NCBI RefSeq assembly: GCF_000378385.1
Contig: NZ_KB899659.1
Span: 523,418-587,417 of the forward strand
Direction: 5' to 3'
Source: Paenibacillus daejeonensis DSM 15491
GTDB lineage: Bacteria; Bacillota; Bacilli; Paenibacillales; Paenibacillaceae
Length of the DNA stretch: 64,000 nucleotides
A program made the translations under genes and the position numbers. The notes below the pieces were generated by a model. That model did not search any database and was not told the DNA's origin. It worked only from the letters and a program-made list of their open reading frames with translations. Each line of letters starts with the position of its first letter. Position 1 is the first letter of the stretch. Positions 1 through 10,125 of this stretch are shown here, one piece after another.

Positions 1-107
1 CGCATTTCGTATAATGTAACGGGGACGCCTTGGGAAGCGATCTGCCAAGCGGCTTCGCTTCCCGCCAGGCCGGCGCCCACGACAGTTACATGGTTGCTTT
101 CAGTCAA
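1..107 (-). CDS. trmFO: tRNA uracil-54 C5-methyltransferase TrmFO, N-terminal fragment
   Basis: Only the first 35 or so codons are in the window; the rest lies beyond its left edge. They give a Rossmann FAD-binding start with [12 protein letters not shown] and then LYEM, as in TrmFO (formerly Gid), the folate- and FAD-dependent enzyme that makes m5U54 in tRNA. The start is read as TTG preceded by AGGGA. The gene follows topA on the same strand, as in Bacillus, which supports the call. The catalytic part cannot be seen. Confidence 0.85.
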   Translation of the reverse strand, partial: MTESNHVTVVGAGLAGSEAAWQIASQGVPVTLYEM

Positions 108-150
108 TGCATTTCCCTGCTTTCATTAATAATTGATTACCTTACTTGCA

Positions 151-2244
151 TCAAGCTTGTTCCTGATCCTCCGGAAGCTCCTCTGTATGATCACAGGAGG
201 TACATTTGAGCTTGCCGCCGCTGCGGTTTCGCTTCTCGACCATCGGTGACGCACAGGACGGACAAGGCTTGCTGCTTGGTTTATCCCATGAGACATAATC
301 GCATTCCGGGTAGCGGTCACAGCCATAGAAGATTCTACCCTTCTTGCTTCGCCGCTCGATCACTTTGCCCTCTTTACATTGGGGACAAGCGACGCCGATT
401 TCTTTGATGATCGGCTTGGTGTTACGACAATCAGGGAAACCGGAGCAGGCCAGGAATTTGCCGAAGCGCCCCATCTTGTACACCAGATGGCGACCGCACT
501 TCTCACAGATTTCATCTGAAACCTCATCCTGGATCTCGATTTCCTTCATTTCTTCCTCAGCAACCTCCAAGCGCTTCTCGAAGGAAGTGTAGAAAGAAGC
601 CAGAACCTTGACCCAATCTTCACTGCCTTCTTCCACATGGTCAAGATCGCCTTCCATATGGGCCGTAAATTCAGCATCTAGGATTTCAGGGAAGAACTCC
701 TCCATCAGTTGAATGACGAGGTCGCCAAGCTCCGTAGGGACGAATTTCTTCTCTTCAATCGCTACATATCCGCGCTTCTGGATCGTCTCCAATGTCGGCG
801 CATACGTACTCGGACGGCCGATTCCCAATTCCTCCAGCGTCCGCACCAGCCTGGCCTCCGTGTAGCGGGGCGGCGGCTGGGTAAAGTGCTGCTTGGGTTC
901 AATTTCTTCCTGTTCGGCTTTATCGCCTGCAGCAAGCGGTGGCAAGAACTTGTCTTCTTCCGTTGTGCCATCATCATTGCCCTCGACGTAAACCTTCATA
1001 AAGCCAGGGAACTTCAGCTTCGAACCGGTAGCACGGAAGACAACCGAACCGCTGAGTAAATCTACTGTCATTGTATCGAGCACCGCTGAAGCCATCTGAC
1101 TGGCCAAGAAGCGTTCCCAGACGAGTTTATAGAGACGGAATTGGTCTCTTGAGAGGAAAGGCTTCATCTCGTCAGGCTCACGCAGTGGTGAAGTGGGACG
1201 GATCGCCTCATGCGCATCCTGGGCACTTGCATTCTTCTTGGTATAGACGCGAGGCTGCTCCGGTACATAGTCCGCACCATATTTGTCCGTGATGTATGTC
1301 TTGGCTTCTTCTTGAGCTAGAGGCGAGAGGCGGGTAGAATCGGTACGCATATACGTAATCAGACCGACCGTGCCCTCTTTACCTAAGTCCACCCCTTCAT
1401 ACAGCTGCTGAGCAACCGACATGGTTTTGGCTGCACGGTATCCGAGCTTGCGCGCTGCTTCCTGTTGGAGCGAGCTTGTAATGAAAGGGGGCGCCGGATT
1501 GCGTTGACGCTCTTTCTCTCTGACTTCGGCAACCTCGAACTCATCGGCCTTCATTGCATTGAGCACTTCCTGCATTTCTGCCTCGCTGCCAAGCTCGCGC
1601 TTCTCGCCGCCAATGGAATGATATTTCGCTTCAAAGGCTGCTTTGCCATGCTTCAGCTTGGCAGTGATTGACCAGTACTCTTCTGGTACAAAAGCGTCGA
1701 TTTCATTCTCCCTATCGATGATCAGCTTCACGGACACCGACTGAACGCGTCCAGCCGAGAGCCCCTTTTTCACTTTCTTCCATAATAGGGGACTGATCTT
1801 GTAGCCAACCAGCCGGTCCAGAATCCGACGAGCTTGCTGGGCATTGACCAAGTCCATATTGATTTTGCGGGGGGTTTTAAAAGCATCCTTCACGGCCTGC
1901 TTCGTAATTTCGTTAAACACGACCCGGCAGTTCTCTGTCTCGTCCAACTCCAGGTAATGAGCCAGATGCCATGCGATTGCCTCGCCTTCGCGATCCGGGT
2001 CAGCCGCGAGATAGACGCGTTTGACTTTTTTGCTGGCATCCTTCAATTCTTTGAGGATGCTTCCTTTGCCGCGAATCGTTATATATTTCGGATGGAAGTG
2101 ATTTTCAACTTCGACGCCGATCTGGCTTTTCGGCAAATCGCGAATATGACCCATGGAGGCTTTAACAATATATTTGCTGCCGAGATATTTACCGATCGTT
2201 TTTGCTTTTGCCGGTGATTCGACAATGACTAATGAATCCGCCAT
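151..2244 (-). CDS. topA: DNA topoisomerase I (type IA)
   Basis: Relaxes negatively supercoiled DNA through a transient tyrosyl-DNA bond. The 697-residue protein has the usual bacterial length. It begins with a TOPRIM domain ([18 protein letters not shown] near residue 6, the DPDREGEA acidic motif near 82). The active-site tyrosine lies in [10 protein letters not shown] at about residue 298. The C-terminus carries three four-cysteine zinc ribbons (CEKCG...CSGFPDC, CPQC...CDRYPEC, CPSC...CTSC). A TTG lies one codon upstream, but the ATG is 7 nt from GAGGAGG and is preferred. It sits between dprA and trmFO, as in Bacillus. Confidence 0.97.
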   Translation of the reverse strand: MADSLVIVESPAKAKTIGKYLGSKYIVKASMGHIRDLPKSQIGVEVENHFHPKYITIRGKGSILKELKDASKKVKRVYLAADPDREGEAIAWHLAHYLELDETENCRVVFNEITKQAVKDAFKTPRKINMDLVNAQQARRILDRLVGYKISPLLWKKVKKGLSAGRVQSVSVKLIIDRENEIDAFVPEEYWSITAKLKHGKAAFEAKYHSIGGEKRELGSEAEMQEVLNAMKADEFEVAEVREKERQRNPAPPFITSSLQQEAARKLGYRAAKTMSVAQQLYEGVDLGKEGTVGLITYMRTDSTRLSPLAQEEAKTYITDKYGADYVPEQPRVYTKKNASAQDAHEAIRPTSPLREPDEMKPFLSRDQFRLYKLVWERFLASQMASAVLDTMTVDLLSGSVVFRATGSKLKFPGFMKVYVEGNDDGTTEEDKFLPPLAAGDKAEQEEIEPKQHFTQPPPRYTEARLVRTLEELGIGRPSTYAPTLETIQKRGYVAIEEKKFVPTELGDLVIQLMEEFFPEILDAEFTAHMEGDLDHVEEGSEDWVKVLASFYTSFEKRLEVAEEEMKEIEIQDEVSDEICEKCGRHLVYKMGRFGKFLACSGFPDCRNTKPIIKEIGVACPQCKEGKVIERRSKKGRIFYGCDRYPECDYVSWDKPSSKPCPSCASPMVEKRNRSGGKLKCTSCDHTEELPEDQEQA

Positions 2245-2273
2245 CAAGCGTCCTCCTCTCTCCTAATCGCCTT

Positions 2274-3383
2274 CTACAAGGCACAGTAAATGGAACCGGG
2301 ATGTTGCTCAATCTTACGTTTTATAGTTAAATTTATCAGAACTGCGTGCAAATGTCCAAAAGACATCCCTGTCTTGGCATGCAAGACGTCTGCCGTAGCG
2401 GGTTCATCTTGGAGCAGTTCATAAATTCTGCTCTCCTCCGCAGTCAATGTTGGAGGCTGCGGTCCGGGAGCAGGTGAGGGCTTAAATGCTGACGTCTCCA
2501 TCAGACGGACAGCAAGCTCTGCCAATATATCATCCACGCTAAGCGTCAGCTTGGCCTTCAGATCGCGAATATATTCATTGGTGCCTGTGCTTTTGGGAGA
2601 ATTGGCAGGGCCGGGCAGCGCGAATACTTCCCTCCCCATATCCAGTGCCTGATCAGCCGTAATAAGGGAGCCGCTGCGGGATGCCGCCTCGATAACTAGC
2701 GTGCCGAGCGACAGGCCGGCAATGATCCGATTGCGAACCGGAAACATTCCTGGATGGCAAGCTGTCCCCACGGGATACTCAGAGAGAACAAGCCCCTCCT
2801 GCGCAATCCGGTGCTGCAGGGATGAATGCTCGCGGGGATAAGCGATATCCAATGGCGTCCCGAGTACAGCGATCGTACCGCCGGGTTCTTGAAGCGCGGC
2901 TTCATGTGCGCAGCGATCGATCCCGCGGGCCAGTCCGCTGACGATGGAGAGGCCCCTGGCAGCCAACTGGGAGGACAGCTCGCGAGCCATGTGCCTGCCG
3001 TAAGCTGTCGGGACACGGGTTCCGACGACAGCCAGCATGGGCCCTTCGAGCAGTTCTATGCGACCTTTAGCGTACAGGACCCAGGGCGGCTGTGGAATGT
3101 GACGGAGCCATCTTGGATAATCATCATCCAGCCACGTGATGACCCGGACGCCTAATCTTCGATAATGATCAGCCCGCTCTTCTGCAAACGCCGGGGACAG
3201 CGTTCGGGCCAATGCCTGTGATTGCGCCGACTTAATCCCCAACTGCTTCCAATTCGCTTCGCTGTAAGATACGCAATCCATAACGGATGCTTGCATCGCT
3301 TTGGCGATGGTGTGCCATCCGATCCCTTGTATTTCATGCATTGCAAACAAGGCTTGCCTTTCATTCCATGCGGAAACATTCAT
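2274..3383 (-). CDS. dprA: DNA processing protein DprA (Smf)
   Basis: Binds incoming single-stranded DNA and loads RecA during natural transformation. The 369-residue protein has an N-terminal helical SAM-like region, then the Rossmann core typical of DprA (VVGTRVPTAYG, SGLARGIDRCAHEAAL, GTPLDIAYPREH, RNRIIAGLS, SGSLITADQALDMGREVFALPG). A C-terminal winged-helix segment lies near residues 305-365. The ATG is preceded by GGAGAGG at 10 nt. It lies between sucD and topA as in Bacillus. Its presence does not by itself show that the organism is transformable. Confidence 0.95.
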   Translation of the reverse strand: MNVSAWNERQALFAMHEIQGIGWHTIAKAMQASVMDCVSYSEANWKQLGIKSAQSQALARTLSPAFAEERADHYRRLGVRVITWLDDDYPRWLRHIPQPPWVLYAKGRIELLEGPMLAVVGTRVPTAYGRHMARELSSQLAARGLSIVSGLARGIDRCAHEAALQEPGGTIAVLGTPLDIAYPREHSSLQHRIAQEGLVLSEYPVGTACHPGMFPVRNRIIAGLSLGTLVIEAASRSGSLITADQALDMGREVFALPGPANSPKSTGTNEYIRDLKAKLTLSVDDILAELAVRLMETSAFKPSPAPGPQPPTLTAEESRIYELLQDEPATADVLHAKTGMSFGHLHAVLINLTIKRKIEQHPGSIYCAL

Positions 3384-3491
3384 TCGGACACGACCTCTCC
3401 GTCTGCTTGCATCCTTTTCCTATTTTGCTTGACAACGTTGCAGAATGCAAGCGACCTGTAAGTTATTATTGAAAGAACAGGAGTTCATAAT

Positions 3492-3540
3492 AAAAAAAAG
3501 CAGCCTTCCAAACCCCTCGAGGGGTATTGAAAGGCTGCTT
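3492..3540 (-). terminator. Rho-independent terminator after sucCD
   Basis: On the minus strand AGCAGCCTTTCAA pairs with TTGGAAGGCTGCT around a CCCCTCGAGGGG core, followed by an uninterrupted T run. It ends the sucC-sucD transcript before dprA. Confidence 0.9.
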
Positions 3541-3559
3541 GCCTTCATTAATCGTTAGA

Positions 3560-4495
3560 TTATGCTTGGCGAGTGATACATTTCTCCAGCAAACCGCGCT
3601 CTTCAAGAACGCTAACGAGCGTAGAGCCCATTTCGGAAGGTGTCGGCGAAACCTTGATGCCGCATGCTTCCAAAGTGGAAATTTTCTCGGCTGCGGTGCC
3701 TTTGCCGCCAGAAATGATGGCGCCAGCATGTCCCATCCGCTTGCCTGGAGGCGCTGTTGCGCCGCCGATGAAGCCAACAACCGGCTTCGTCATATTAGCT
3801 TTTACCCACTCGGCCGCTTCTTCCTCAGCCGTACCGCCGATTTCGCCGATCATGATGACGGCGTACGTATCAGGGTCGTCATTGAAGCGACTGAGAATGT
3901 CGATAAATTCGGAGCCTTTGACCGGGTCCCCGCCAATACCGACAGCAGAGGACTGGCCAATTCCACGCGTACTCAGCTGATGAACAGCTTCGTAGGTCAA
4001 GGTACCGCTGCGCGATACTACGCCAACATGACCTTTGACGTGGATATAACCCGGCATAATGCCGATTTTGCACTCATCCGGAGTAATAACGCCTGGGCAG
4101 TTAGGTCCAATCAGGACGGTATCGCGTCCTTCCATGTAACGCTTAACCTTCACCATATCGAGTACAGGAATACCCTCTGTAATGCAGATCGCCAGATCCA
4201 TGCCTGCGTCCACGGCTTCCATGATGGCATCTGCAGCGAACGGAGGCGGTACATAGATAACTGAAGCGGTTGCGCCTGTAGCTGCCTTAGCTTCTGCTAC
4301 GGTGTTAAATACCGGCAGCGATACAACCTCGCCGTTCTCCAGAGTAATCTCAACATTTGTTCCGCCTTTGCCCGGTGTAACGCCACCGACCATTTGCGTT
4401 CCGTAATCAAGCGCACCTTTGGCATGGAACAATCCGGTTGCGCCGGTAATGCCTTGCGTTATGACTTTTGTATTCTTATCAACCAAAATGCTCAT
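3560..4495 (-). CDS. sucD: Succinyl-CoA ligase (ADP-forming) alpha subunit
   Basis: Alpha subunit of the TCA-cycle enzyme that converts succinyl-CoA to succinate with substrate-level phosphorylation. The 311 residues contain the CoA-binding Rossmann fold ([19 protein letters not shown] near residue 15), the [10 protein letters not shown] and [11 protein letters not shown] segments, and the phosphohistidine motif [14 protein letters not shown]. The C-terminus is slightly longer than the roughly 300 residues usual for the family. It is the second gene of a two-gene operon 45 nt after sucC and is followed by a strong terminator. Confidence 0.97.
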   Translation of the reverse strand: MSILVDKNTKVITQGITGATGLFHAKGALDYGTQMVGGVTPGKGGTNVEITLENGEVVSLPVFNTVAEAKAATGATASVIYVPPPFAADAIMEAVDAGMDLAICITEGIPVLDMVKVKRYMEGRDTVLIGPNCPGVITPDECKIGIMPGYIHVKGHVGVVSRSGTLTYEAVHQLSTRGIGQSSAVGIGGDPVKGSEFIDILSRFNDDPDTYAVIMIGEIGGTAEEEAAEWVKANMTKPVVGFIGGATAPPGKRMGHAGAIISGGKGTAAEKISTLEACGIKVSPTPSEMGSTLVSVLEERGLLEKCITRQA

Positions 4496-4540
4496 CGAAG
4501 GCTCACATCCCCTAAATGAATTCTTATGCTGACGTGCAAT

Positions 4541-5701
4541 TTACTTAACGAGGGCTACAATTTTCTGCGCGCCGTCTGCCATGGAATCGGCCGCTACGAT
4601 ATTGAGTCCCGATTCATTCAGAATTTTCTTGCCAAGCTCTACGTTGGTACCTTCCAGGCGAACGACGAGCGGCCGGTCAAGCTCGATTTGCTTAGCCGCT
4701 TCCACGACACCATTGGCGATAACGTCACAACGCATGATGCCGCCGAAGATATTAACGAAGATACCTTTTACTTTTTCATCCGACAGGATGATTTTGAAGG
4801 CTTCTGTAACTTTCTCAGTGGTCGCGCCGCCCCCTACGTCGAGGAAGTTGGCCGGGTCGCCACCATAATATTTGATAATGTCCATTGTAGCCATAGCCAG
4901 ACCTGCGCCGTTAACCATGCAACCGATGTTGCCATCAAGCGCGATGTAGCTGAGGTCGAACTTGGACGCTTCGATTTCTTTTTCATCCTCTTCTTCGAGG
5001 TCGCGCAATGCAACAATATCCTTATGACGATAGAGTGCATTGGAATCGAAATTGAGCTTGGCATCAAGCGCAATAACGTTGCCATCGCCTGTCACGACGA
5101 GCGGATTGATCTCTGCAATGGAGCAGTCTTTTTCCACGAATGCGGTGTACAGCGCAATCATGAACTTGACCGCTTTGTTGACGAGTTCAGTAGGAATGTT
5201 GATCGAATAAGCCAGCTTGCGCGCTTGGTAAGGCTGCAGGCCAACGGCCGGGTCAACGATCTCCTTGAAGATCTTCTCCGGGCTGTGCTCAGCCACTTCT
5301 TCGATCTCGGTGCCGCCCTCTTCGGAAGCCATCATGACAACCGCGCCGCTGGCACGATCGACAACTACACCGACATAGTATTCTTTCTTGATGTCGCAGC
5401 CTTCCTCAATCAGCAAGCGCTTGACTTCTTTACCTTCCGGACCAGTCTGATGCGTGACCAGAACTTTGCCCAGAATTTCGCTCGCATATGCACGCACCTC
5501 GTCCAGACCTTTGGCAACCTTAACGCCACCGGCCTTTCCGCGTCCACCTGCATGAATTTGCGCCTTAACCACAACAACCGGTGTTCCCAGTGCTTCGGCA
5601 GCTTCTACCGCTTCATCGACGGTGAAAGCCACTTTGCCACTCGGTACCACGACACCGTATTGCTTCAGGACTTCTTTGCCTTGATACTCATGGATATTCA
5701 T
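4541..5701 (-). CDS. sucC: Succinyl-CoA ligase (ADP-forming) beta subunit
   Basis: Beta subunit of succinyl-CoA synthetase, providing the ATP-grasp nucleotide site and succinate binding. The 386 residues begin [16 protein letters not shown] and include [16 protein letters not shown], the [10 protein letters not shown] segment and the C-terminal [12 protein letters not shown] phosphate-loop region. The ATG follows GGAGG at 9 nt. An extended -10 promoter lies about 60 nt upstream. A 438-codon open frame on the opposite strand is a shadow of this gene. Confidence 0.97.
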   Translation of the reverse strand: MNIHEYQGKEVLKQYGVVVPSGKVAFTVDEAVEAAEALGTPVVVVKAQIHAGGRGKAGGVKVAKGLDEVRAYASEILGKVLVTHQTGPEGKEVKRLLIEEGCDIKKEYYVGVVVDRASGAVVMMASEEGGTEIEEVAEHSPEKIFKEIVDPAVGLQPYQARKLAYSINIPTELVNKAVKFMIALYTAFVEKDCSIAEINPLVVTGDGNVIALDAKLNFDSNALYRHKDIVALRDLEEEDEKEIEASKFDLSYIALDGNIGCMVNGAGLAMATMDIIKYYGGDPANFLDVGGGATTEKVTEAFKIILSDEKVKGIFVNIFGGIMRCDVIANGVVEAAKQIELDRPLVVRLEGTNVELGKKILNESGLNIVAADSMADGAQKIVALVK

Positions 5702-5758
5702 TCACGAAATCCTCCTATCCGAAGCTGGATCCTATTGATATGTACACAAACCTTAATT

Positions 5759-5767
5759 ATTGTATCA
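5759..5767 (-). promoter_or_regulatory. Probable sigma-A extended -10 promoter of sucCD
   Basis: Reading the minus strand, TGATACAAT matches an extended -10 (TGn plus TACAAT). No good -35 was found at 16-18 nt, which fits an extended -10 type. Confidence 0.5.
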
Positions 5768-5964
5768 CTTTTCGTTCCAGCTTTCCTTAGTTTTCAACAA
5801 GAAAGGTCAGTTTTTTTTGATATCGTATTCATATCATTTTGAGAACGGTTGCAGAAAACGTCATCAAATTGGCTTTTTTCTGCTCCTTTTTTCCTATTGT
5901 GCTCCTTCTTCCGTCATCTTACACTGGGATTGATTTTATATTCATTCGAGCAAGGTGGAGTACG

Positions 5965-6687
5965 TTGATTAAGGTAAAATGGAGCGGTGCGCTGCGGGTA
6001 TGCGCCATTGGAATTGCGCTGGCATCGGCTGTGGTGTCGGGTTTTGCAGAACGAGATGACAACAAAGAGATGGCCGCAGAAGCTGGCATACATCATGCCA
6101 TGCTGCAGCAGCAGTTATTCTCCCTGCCTGCCGGCGCTTATGACGCGCCGACAGCCAGCCATATGACCGAGCGAATACTGAGGATTCCGCCTGCGATGCT
6201 GGAGACATTGATTAAGCGCGGCGTGCAAATTCGGCTCATTAATGGCAGGCTGACGGACGAACCGGAGATGCATCTGCTGCGGGGCAAGTCGCCACGCGGC
6301 TGGGAGAGCAGCGGCATCACCTGGGATGATGTTCCTGGCGTGGGCGGCAAACCGGTGATCGTTCGGATCGGATACAGCCATACAGGCATGGGACACGGTT
6401 CAGCCAATCTGGAGCTGCATGAGACGTTTCATGCGATTGACTCGTACGTGCTGGATAACATCTCATCTTCGCGGGTGTTTCGGGCTGTTTTTGAGGAGGA
6501 AGCCCATCTGTTATTTGGCGGCAAGCAGTACGAGGAGCTGTATCCGGAGGAGTACTTCGCTGAAGCCTCCTGCCTGTTGTTCGTCTCACCCGATACCCGG
6601 GCGCTGGTAGCTGCCAAGGCTCCCGAGACCTACCGCTTTCTGAATATACTCTACCGCGGCTATGATTATCTGTCGACTCTGGATTAA
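5965..6687 (+). CDS. Secreted anthrax-lethal-factor-like (ATLF/PPEP) zinc metallopeptidase
   Basis: Predicted exported zincin of 240 residues. Residues 1-28 look like a signal peptide: basic start, hydrophobic core CAIGIALASAVV, possible cleavage after SGFA. The zinc motif HETFH is at 152-156. A second motif YPEEYFAEA follows, with Tyr193 and Glu200 seven residues apart. The same Tyr-x6-Glu spacing is known in anthrax lethal factor (Y728/E735) and in Pro-Pro endopeptidase PPEP-1 (Y178/E185), so Glu200 is probably the third zinc ligand. The start is taken as TTG because AAGGTGG lies 6 nt upstream; an earlier in-frame TTG at 5839 has no ribosome binding site. It is a lone plus-strand gene between sucC and yifB. 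The substrate is unknown, and a sporulation role cannot be excluded. Confidence 0.75.
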   Translation: MIKVKWSGALRVCAIGIALASAVVSGFAERDDNKEMAAEAGIHHAMLQQQLFSLPAGAYDAPTASHMTERILRIPPAMLETLIKRGVQIRLINGRLTDEPEMHLLRGKSPRGWESSGITWDDVPGVGGKPVIVRIGYSHTGMGHGSANLELHETFHAIDSYVLDNISSSRVFRAVFEEEAHLLFGGKQYEELYPEEYFAEASCLLFVSPDTRALVAAKAPETYRFLNILYRGYDYLSTLD

Positions 6688-6774
6688 CCAGATTCGCGCA
6701 GGGCACCCAATTCGCCAGTTGACAGCAGCAAGTGCTGTGGGATACGATATTTGCATATTAATGGGAACGTAAGG

Positions 6775-6808
6775 AAGCACCTTCATCCGATATCTGATGG
6801 GGGTGCTT
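6775..6808 (+). promoter_or_regulatory. Hairpin covering the ribosome binding site of the YifB gene
   Basis: AAGCACCTTCATC pairs with GATGGGGGTGCTT over 13 bp, two of them G-U, with an 8-nt loop. The right arm contains the GGGGGTG that serves as ribosome binding site for the ATG at 6814. No T run follows, so translation control or RNA stability fits better than termination. Confidence 0.5.
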
Positions 6809-6813
6809 TGTCT

Positions 6814-8364
6814 ATGTATACGAGGCTGTGCAGCGCAAGCGTGCTGGGTGTCGATGGGTTGATGATCGAGGTGGAAGTCGATATTACGAGCGGGCTGCCG
6901 CAGGTGGCCATTGTCGGCTTGCCGGATCCAGCGGTCCGCGAGTCGGTCGAACGGGTACGGGCCGCAATCAAAAACTGCGGATGCCGATTTCCGCTAGAGC
7001 GCATCACAATCAATCTGGCGCCAGCCGATCTCCGCAAAATGGGCACCGCCTATGACCTGGCCATTGCGATCGGTATCCTGGCTGCCAGCGGGCAGCTGCC
7101 GACCGACAGATTCGAGAGCCTGCTCATTGTGGGCGAGCTGTCGCTAAGTGGCCAGATCCGTGCGGTACCGGGAGTGCTGGCGATCGTCGAGGAAGCCAGG
7201 CGGCGCGGGATTGAGCAGATGCTACTGCCAGCAGGCAATGCGGCGGAAGCGTCGCTAATCAGCGGGCTGACCCTGCACCCGGTGTCACACCTGCAGGAGC
7301 TGGTGCAACTGGCTGAGGGGGATGCCAGCCTGCCCACTTATGATTACGATAGAGCCCGGACCGCTTCGGCTGGCGAACTTGGTCTGTCTTCTATTGATCG
7401 GAGAGGCGACTACAGCGAAGTGCTGGGACAGCAGCAAGCCAAGCGTGCCCTCATGGCCGCAGCTGCTGGCCGCCATAATATTCTGCTGCTAGGGCCGCCG
7501 GGAACCGGCAAAACGATGCTCATTCGTCGGTTGCCCGGCATCCTCCCCCCTCTCAATGAGCAAGAGGCGCTTGAGGTGACCAAAATCCGCAGCGTTACCG
7601 GTCAATTCGACTCTGCCATGGGGAGTCTGGTGCGGGAGCGGCCGTTCCGTGCACCGCATCATACGATTTCTGCTGGCGGCCTGATTGGCGGAGGTTCCAT
7701 CCCGAAGCCTGGCGAGGTTACGATGGCTCACCACGGCGTACTATTTCTTGATGAATTACCAGAGTTCTCGCGCAGCGTACTGGAGGTGCTTCGGCAGCCG
7801 CTGGAGGAACGCAGTGTCACGATCGCGCGAACGCGGGCTGTGCTGCGCTTCCCTGCCCACCTCATGCTGGCTGCGTCCATGAATCCCTGCCACTGCGGTT
7901 ATCATGGCGACTTGCTGCATCCAGAACGCTGCACCTGTTCCCCGCAGAAAATCGCTGCCTATCGCACCAAAATTTCCGGTCCGCTGCTCGATCGCATCGA
8001 TTTGCAAGTGGAAGTGCCCCGGACCGCCGAAACGGGGGGACACCAGCCTGGCCTCAGCTCCGCTCAGATGCAGGAGCACGTCCTGGTTGCGCGTGAACGC
8101 CAAAACGCCCGTCGCAAGCAGACGGGCGTAAACTGGAACTGTGAGTTGGAAGGTAGCGCACTCCGCCAAGCTACCCTGCTGGATCATGATGCCTCAGCCC
8201 TCTTGTCGGATGCCTATCAGGCGCTGGGTCTGAGCATGCGTTCCCATGACCGTATTCTGAAGCTCGCACGCACGATCGCTGATCTGCAGGATACCGAGAC
8301 GATTAAGGTTGAGCATCTCGCGGAAGCGATCCAATACCGGTGTCTGGACCGGGAGATGGGGTGA
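6814..8364 (+). CDS. YifB/ComM-family Mg-chelatase-like AAA+ ATPase
   Basis: The 516-residue protein matches YifB/ComM over its whole length. It has an N-terminal Lon-S5-like part (IVGLPDPAVRESVERVRAA, NLAPADLRKMGTAYDLAIAIG), a Mg-chelatase-type AAA+ module with Walker A GPPGTGKTM and Walker B VLFLDELPEF, the AASMNPCHCGYHG cysteine loop, and the C-terminal lid ILKLARTIADL. ComM, the best studied member, is a helicase aiding branch migration during transformation in Gammaproteobacteria; the Firmicute role is less clear. The first in-frame start is at 6751, but the ATG at 6814 begins the conserved sequence MYTRLCSASVLGVDG and has its own ribosome binding site. Confidence 0.9.
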   Translation: MYTRLCSASVLGVDGLMIEVEVDITSGLPQVAIVGLPDPAVRESVERVRAAIKNCGCRFPLERITINLAPADLRKMGTAYDLAIAIGILAASGQLPTDRFESLLIVGELSLSGQIRAVPGVLAIVEEARRRGIEQMLLPAGNAAEASLISGLTLHPVSHLQELVQLAEGDASLPTYDYDRARTASAGELGLSSIDRRGDYSEVLGQQQAKRALMAAAAGRHNILLLGPPGTGKTMLIRRLPGILPPLNEQEALEVTKIRSVTGQFDSAMGSLVRERPFRAPHHTISAGGLIGGGSIPKPGEVTMAHHGVLFLDELPEFSRSVLEVLRQPLEERSVTIARTRAVLRFPAHLMLAASMNPCHCGYHGDLLHPERCTCSPQKIAAYRTKISGPLLDRIDLQVEVPRTAETGGHQPGLSSAQMQEHVLVARERQNARRKQTGVNWNCELEGSALRQATLLDHDASALLSDAYQALGLSMRSHDRILKLARTIADLQDTETIKVEHLAEAIQYRCLDREMG

Positions 8365-8400
8365 GCAGAGATGATCGCCTGCGACTGCAATGCATGAGGG

Positions 8401-9759
8401 CTACCTTGCCAGTGTATGACTGGCTCCATAATGAGGACTTCGCTGCTGCTTAGCAACGCTAAGCACCAGTCCAAATACCATCATGTGCAGGAGCAGCGAG
8501 CTCCCTCCGTAGCTTACAAAAGGCATGGAAATTCCGACAAAAGGCGCCCACCCCAGTGTCATCAGGATAGACCAGACAAACTGCAGTGCCACAACCGAGA
8601 CGAGGCTGTAAATCAATCGTTTGCCAAATGGCTCGCGTACCTTGCTGCCGATCTTCAGCATCGCAACAATAAAGGACAACACTAACACTGCAAATCCGAT
8701 TCCGGTAAGCCAGCCATAGGTATGAACCATGAGAGTGAACATGCCCTCGCTGTGCAGATACGGCAATTGTTGTTCGAAAGCGACTGGCCCGTTGCCTAAC
8801 CAACCTGCCTGTTGCATGTAGGATTTGAACAAGATTACCAGGTAGTCTCCCCCTTGTTCATAAGTTTTTAAAAAGGAAAACCAGCGCCATAGTGTGTAAG
8901 GTTGAGTGATTGCGACGTACAGACCTGCGAGGCTAAGAATGGCTGCATAGGTGATAGGCTGCCAAATGTTCTTACGAGTGAGCCATACCTGAACAAAAAA
9001 AGTAACTAAATAGAGTGCCAGCATACTCAATGTATTGGTGGACATGAATAGCAAGATAGGTACAAGCATTCTGCTCATAAGTTGATAGCACGTTAGCTTC
9101 AAGGTCCACTCGCGGGCTGGAGTCATCGTGGCATTAGATATAATGAACAGAAAAAGTGCCAGCATCATTGCATTAAAGCTGCCAAACTGAAAGTATAAAT
9201 ACGCCTTTGAGCCGTTCACGGGACCTGCAAACATCATCAAGAATGAAATACTCACTGCAGCTCCATACATTATCCAGCCCTTACGAAGCAGTATACGGTA
9301 ATCAAAAAACCACAGCGCTCCAGCGACTATCATGCCCAGCAAGGCGAAAACGACTTGGTTACTGAACATATCCGTGTTGGCGAACGACATGTCCATCCGC
9401 AAATCTAATATGTACATAAAGAACAATCCTACACTGAGCAAAGCTGTCAGAAGCCCGACCAATCCCCACGCAATGACCGGCTTATGCACTTGATTCAGCT
9501 GTCTCCCTATGTCCCGAGGGTCGCCCATGCGCTCAACGGCGATGCGTTCCGCTTCCGCTTGACCGATGCCTTCGGAGACTAATTCGTCTACAATTTCATT
9601 CAGATGTCCCTCCAGCTCCCGCCGCACCTCTCGGTGTGCAGGCTTGGAGCGAATCTGATCGCAGACCGTTTGCAGGAAGAATGTCGACGATTCATGATGT
9701 TCGTTGGTGAGTTCCGAAGCGTCTTGCGCTGGTCTCCGCCTGCCAATCCACCCCTTCAT
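8401..9759 (-). CDS. Divergent SEDS (FtsW/RodA/SpoVE) membrane protein with N-terminal HAAS-like helical domain
   Basis: Residues 1-90 are soluble and helical (REVRRELEGHLNEI, ERIAVERMGDPRDIGRQL), like the HAAS/DUF1700 'permease prefix' domains that accompany PadR regulators. About ten membrane segments follow, ending in the SEDS signature PFVSYGGSSLLLH near 413-425. The region LPYLHSEGMF (332-341) aligns with LPEAHTDFIF of FtsW/RodA and places Glu338 at the catalytic Asp of the peptidoglycan glycosyltransferases; the following Glu-Glu is His346-Thr347. Enzyme activity is therefore uncertain. The ATG overlaps the padR stop (ATGA) and has GGGAGGG upstream, so the two are translationally coupled. 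A longer frame starting upstream within padR is not favoured. Confidence 0.85.
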   Translation of the reverse strand: MKGWIGRRRPAQDASELTNEHHESSTFFLQTVCDQIRSKPAHREVRRELEGHLNEIVDELVSEGIGQAEAERIAVERMGDPRDIGRQLNQVHKPVIAWGLVGLLTALLSVGLFFMYILDLRMDMSFANTDMFSNQVVFALLGMIVAGALWFFDYRILLRKGWIMYGAAVSISFLMMFAGPVNGSKAYLYFQFGSFNAMMLALFLFIISNATMTPAREWTLKLTCYQLMSRMLVPILLFMSTNTLSMLALYLVTFFVQVWLTRKNIWQPITYAAILSLAGLYVAITQPYTLWRWFSFLKTYEQGGDYLVILFKSYMQQAGWLGNGPVAFEQQLPYLHSEGMFTLMVHTYGWLTGIGFAVLVLSFIVAMLKIGSKVREPFGKRLIYSLVSVVALQFVWSILMTLGWAPFVGISMPFVSYGGSSLLLHMMVFGLVLSVAKQQRSPHYGASHTLAR

Positions 9760-10088
9760 ATGGTTCCCTCCCCGACAACCCGTTCCACTGCAACTCTGAA
9801 GGTCTGCCATTCCTGCTTCTTTTCGTGTAGCCCCTTTAAACCTTTTTCGGTAATCCGGTAATATTTGCGCTTGCGTCCGTGCTGCTGAGACCAGTACGAT
9901 TCAACCCACTCCTCAGCTTCCATGGCGTGCAACAGAGGATATAGCGTACCTTCCTTCAAAGCAAATACGCCTTCCGACCTTTTTTCAATTTCCTTGACGA
10001 GCTCGTAGCCATACATCTCACTTCGCTCCAGCTGCGACAGGATAAGAATCGCCGTGCTGCCTTTCAATAACTCCTTGCTAATCTTCAT
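9756..10088 (-). CDS. PadR-family transcriptional regulator
   Basis: A 110-residue PadR-s winged-helix protein with the standard start LLKGSTAILILSQL, the recognition region YGYELVKEIEKRS and the wing EGTLYPLLHAMEAEEWVES...GRKRKYYRITEKG. PadR proteins usually repress their own operon and a neighbouring membrane gene, and this one is translationally coupled to the SEDS gene. The ATG has AAAGGAA 7 nt upstream. A longer frame running to 10193 crosses the putative operator and is rejected. Three tandem 15-bp repeats lie directly upstream. Confidence 0.92.
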   Translation of the reverse strand: MKISKELLKGSTAILILSQLERSEMYGYELVKEIEKRSEGVFALKEGTLYPLLHAMEAEEWVESYWSQQHGRKRKYYRITEKGLKGLHEKKQEWQTFRVAVERVVGEGTI

Positions 10089-10125
10089 TGATTCTTCCTT
10101 TCTCACCGTAATCAGGCGCAGATTC

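Noticed and set aside
4526-5842. A 438-codon plus-strand open frame opposite sucC
   Set aside because: It mirrors the sucC codons, has no recognisable domain or ribosome binding site, and runs across the sucC promoter region. It is an antisense shadow.
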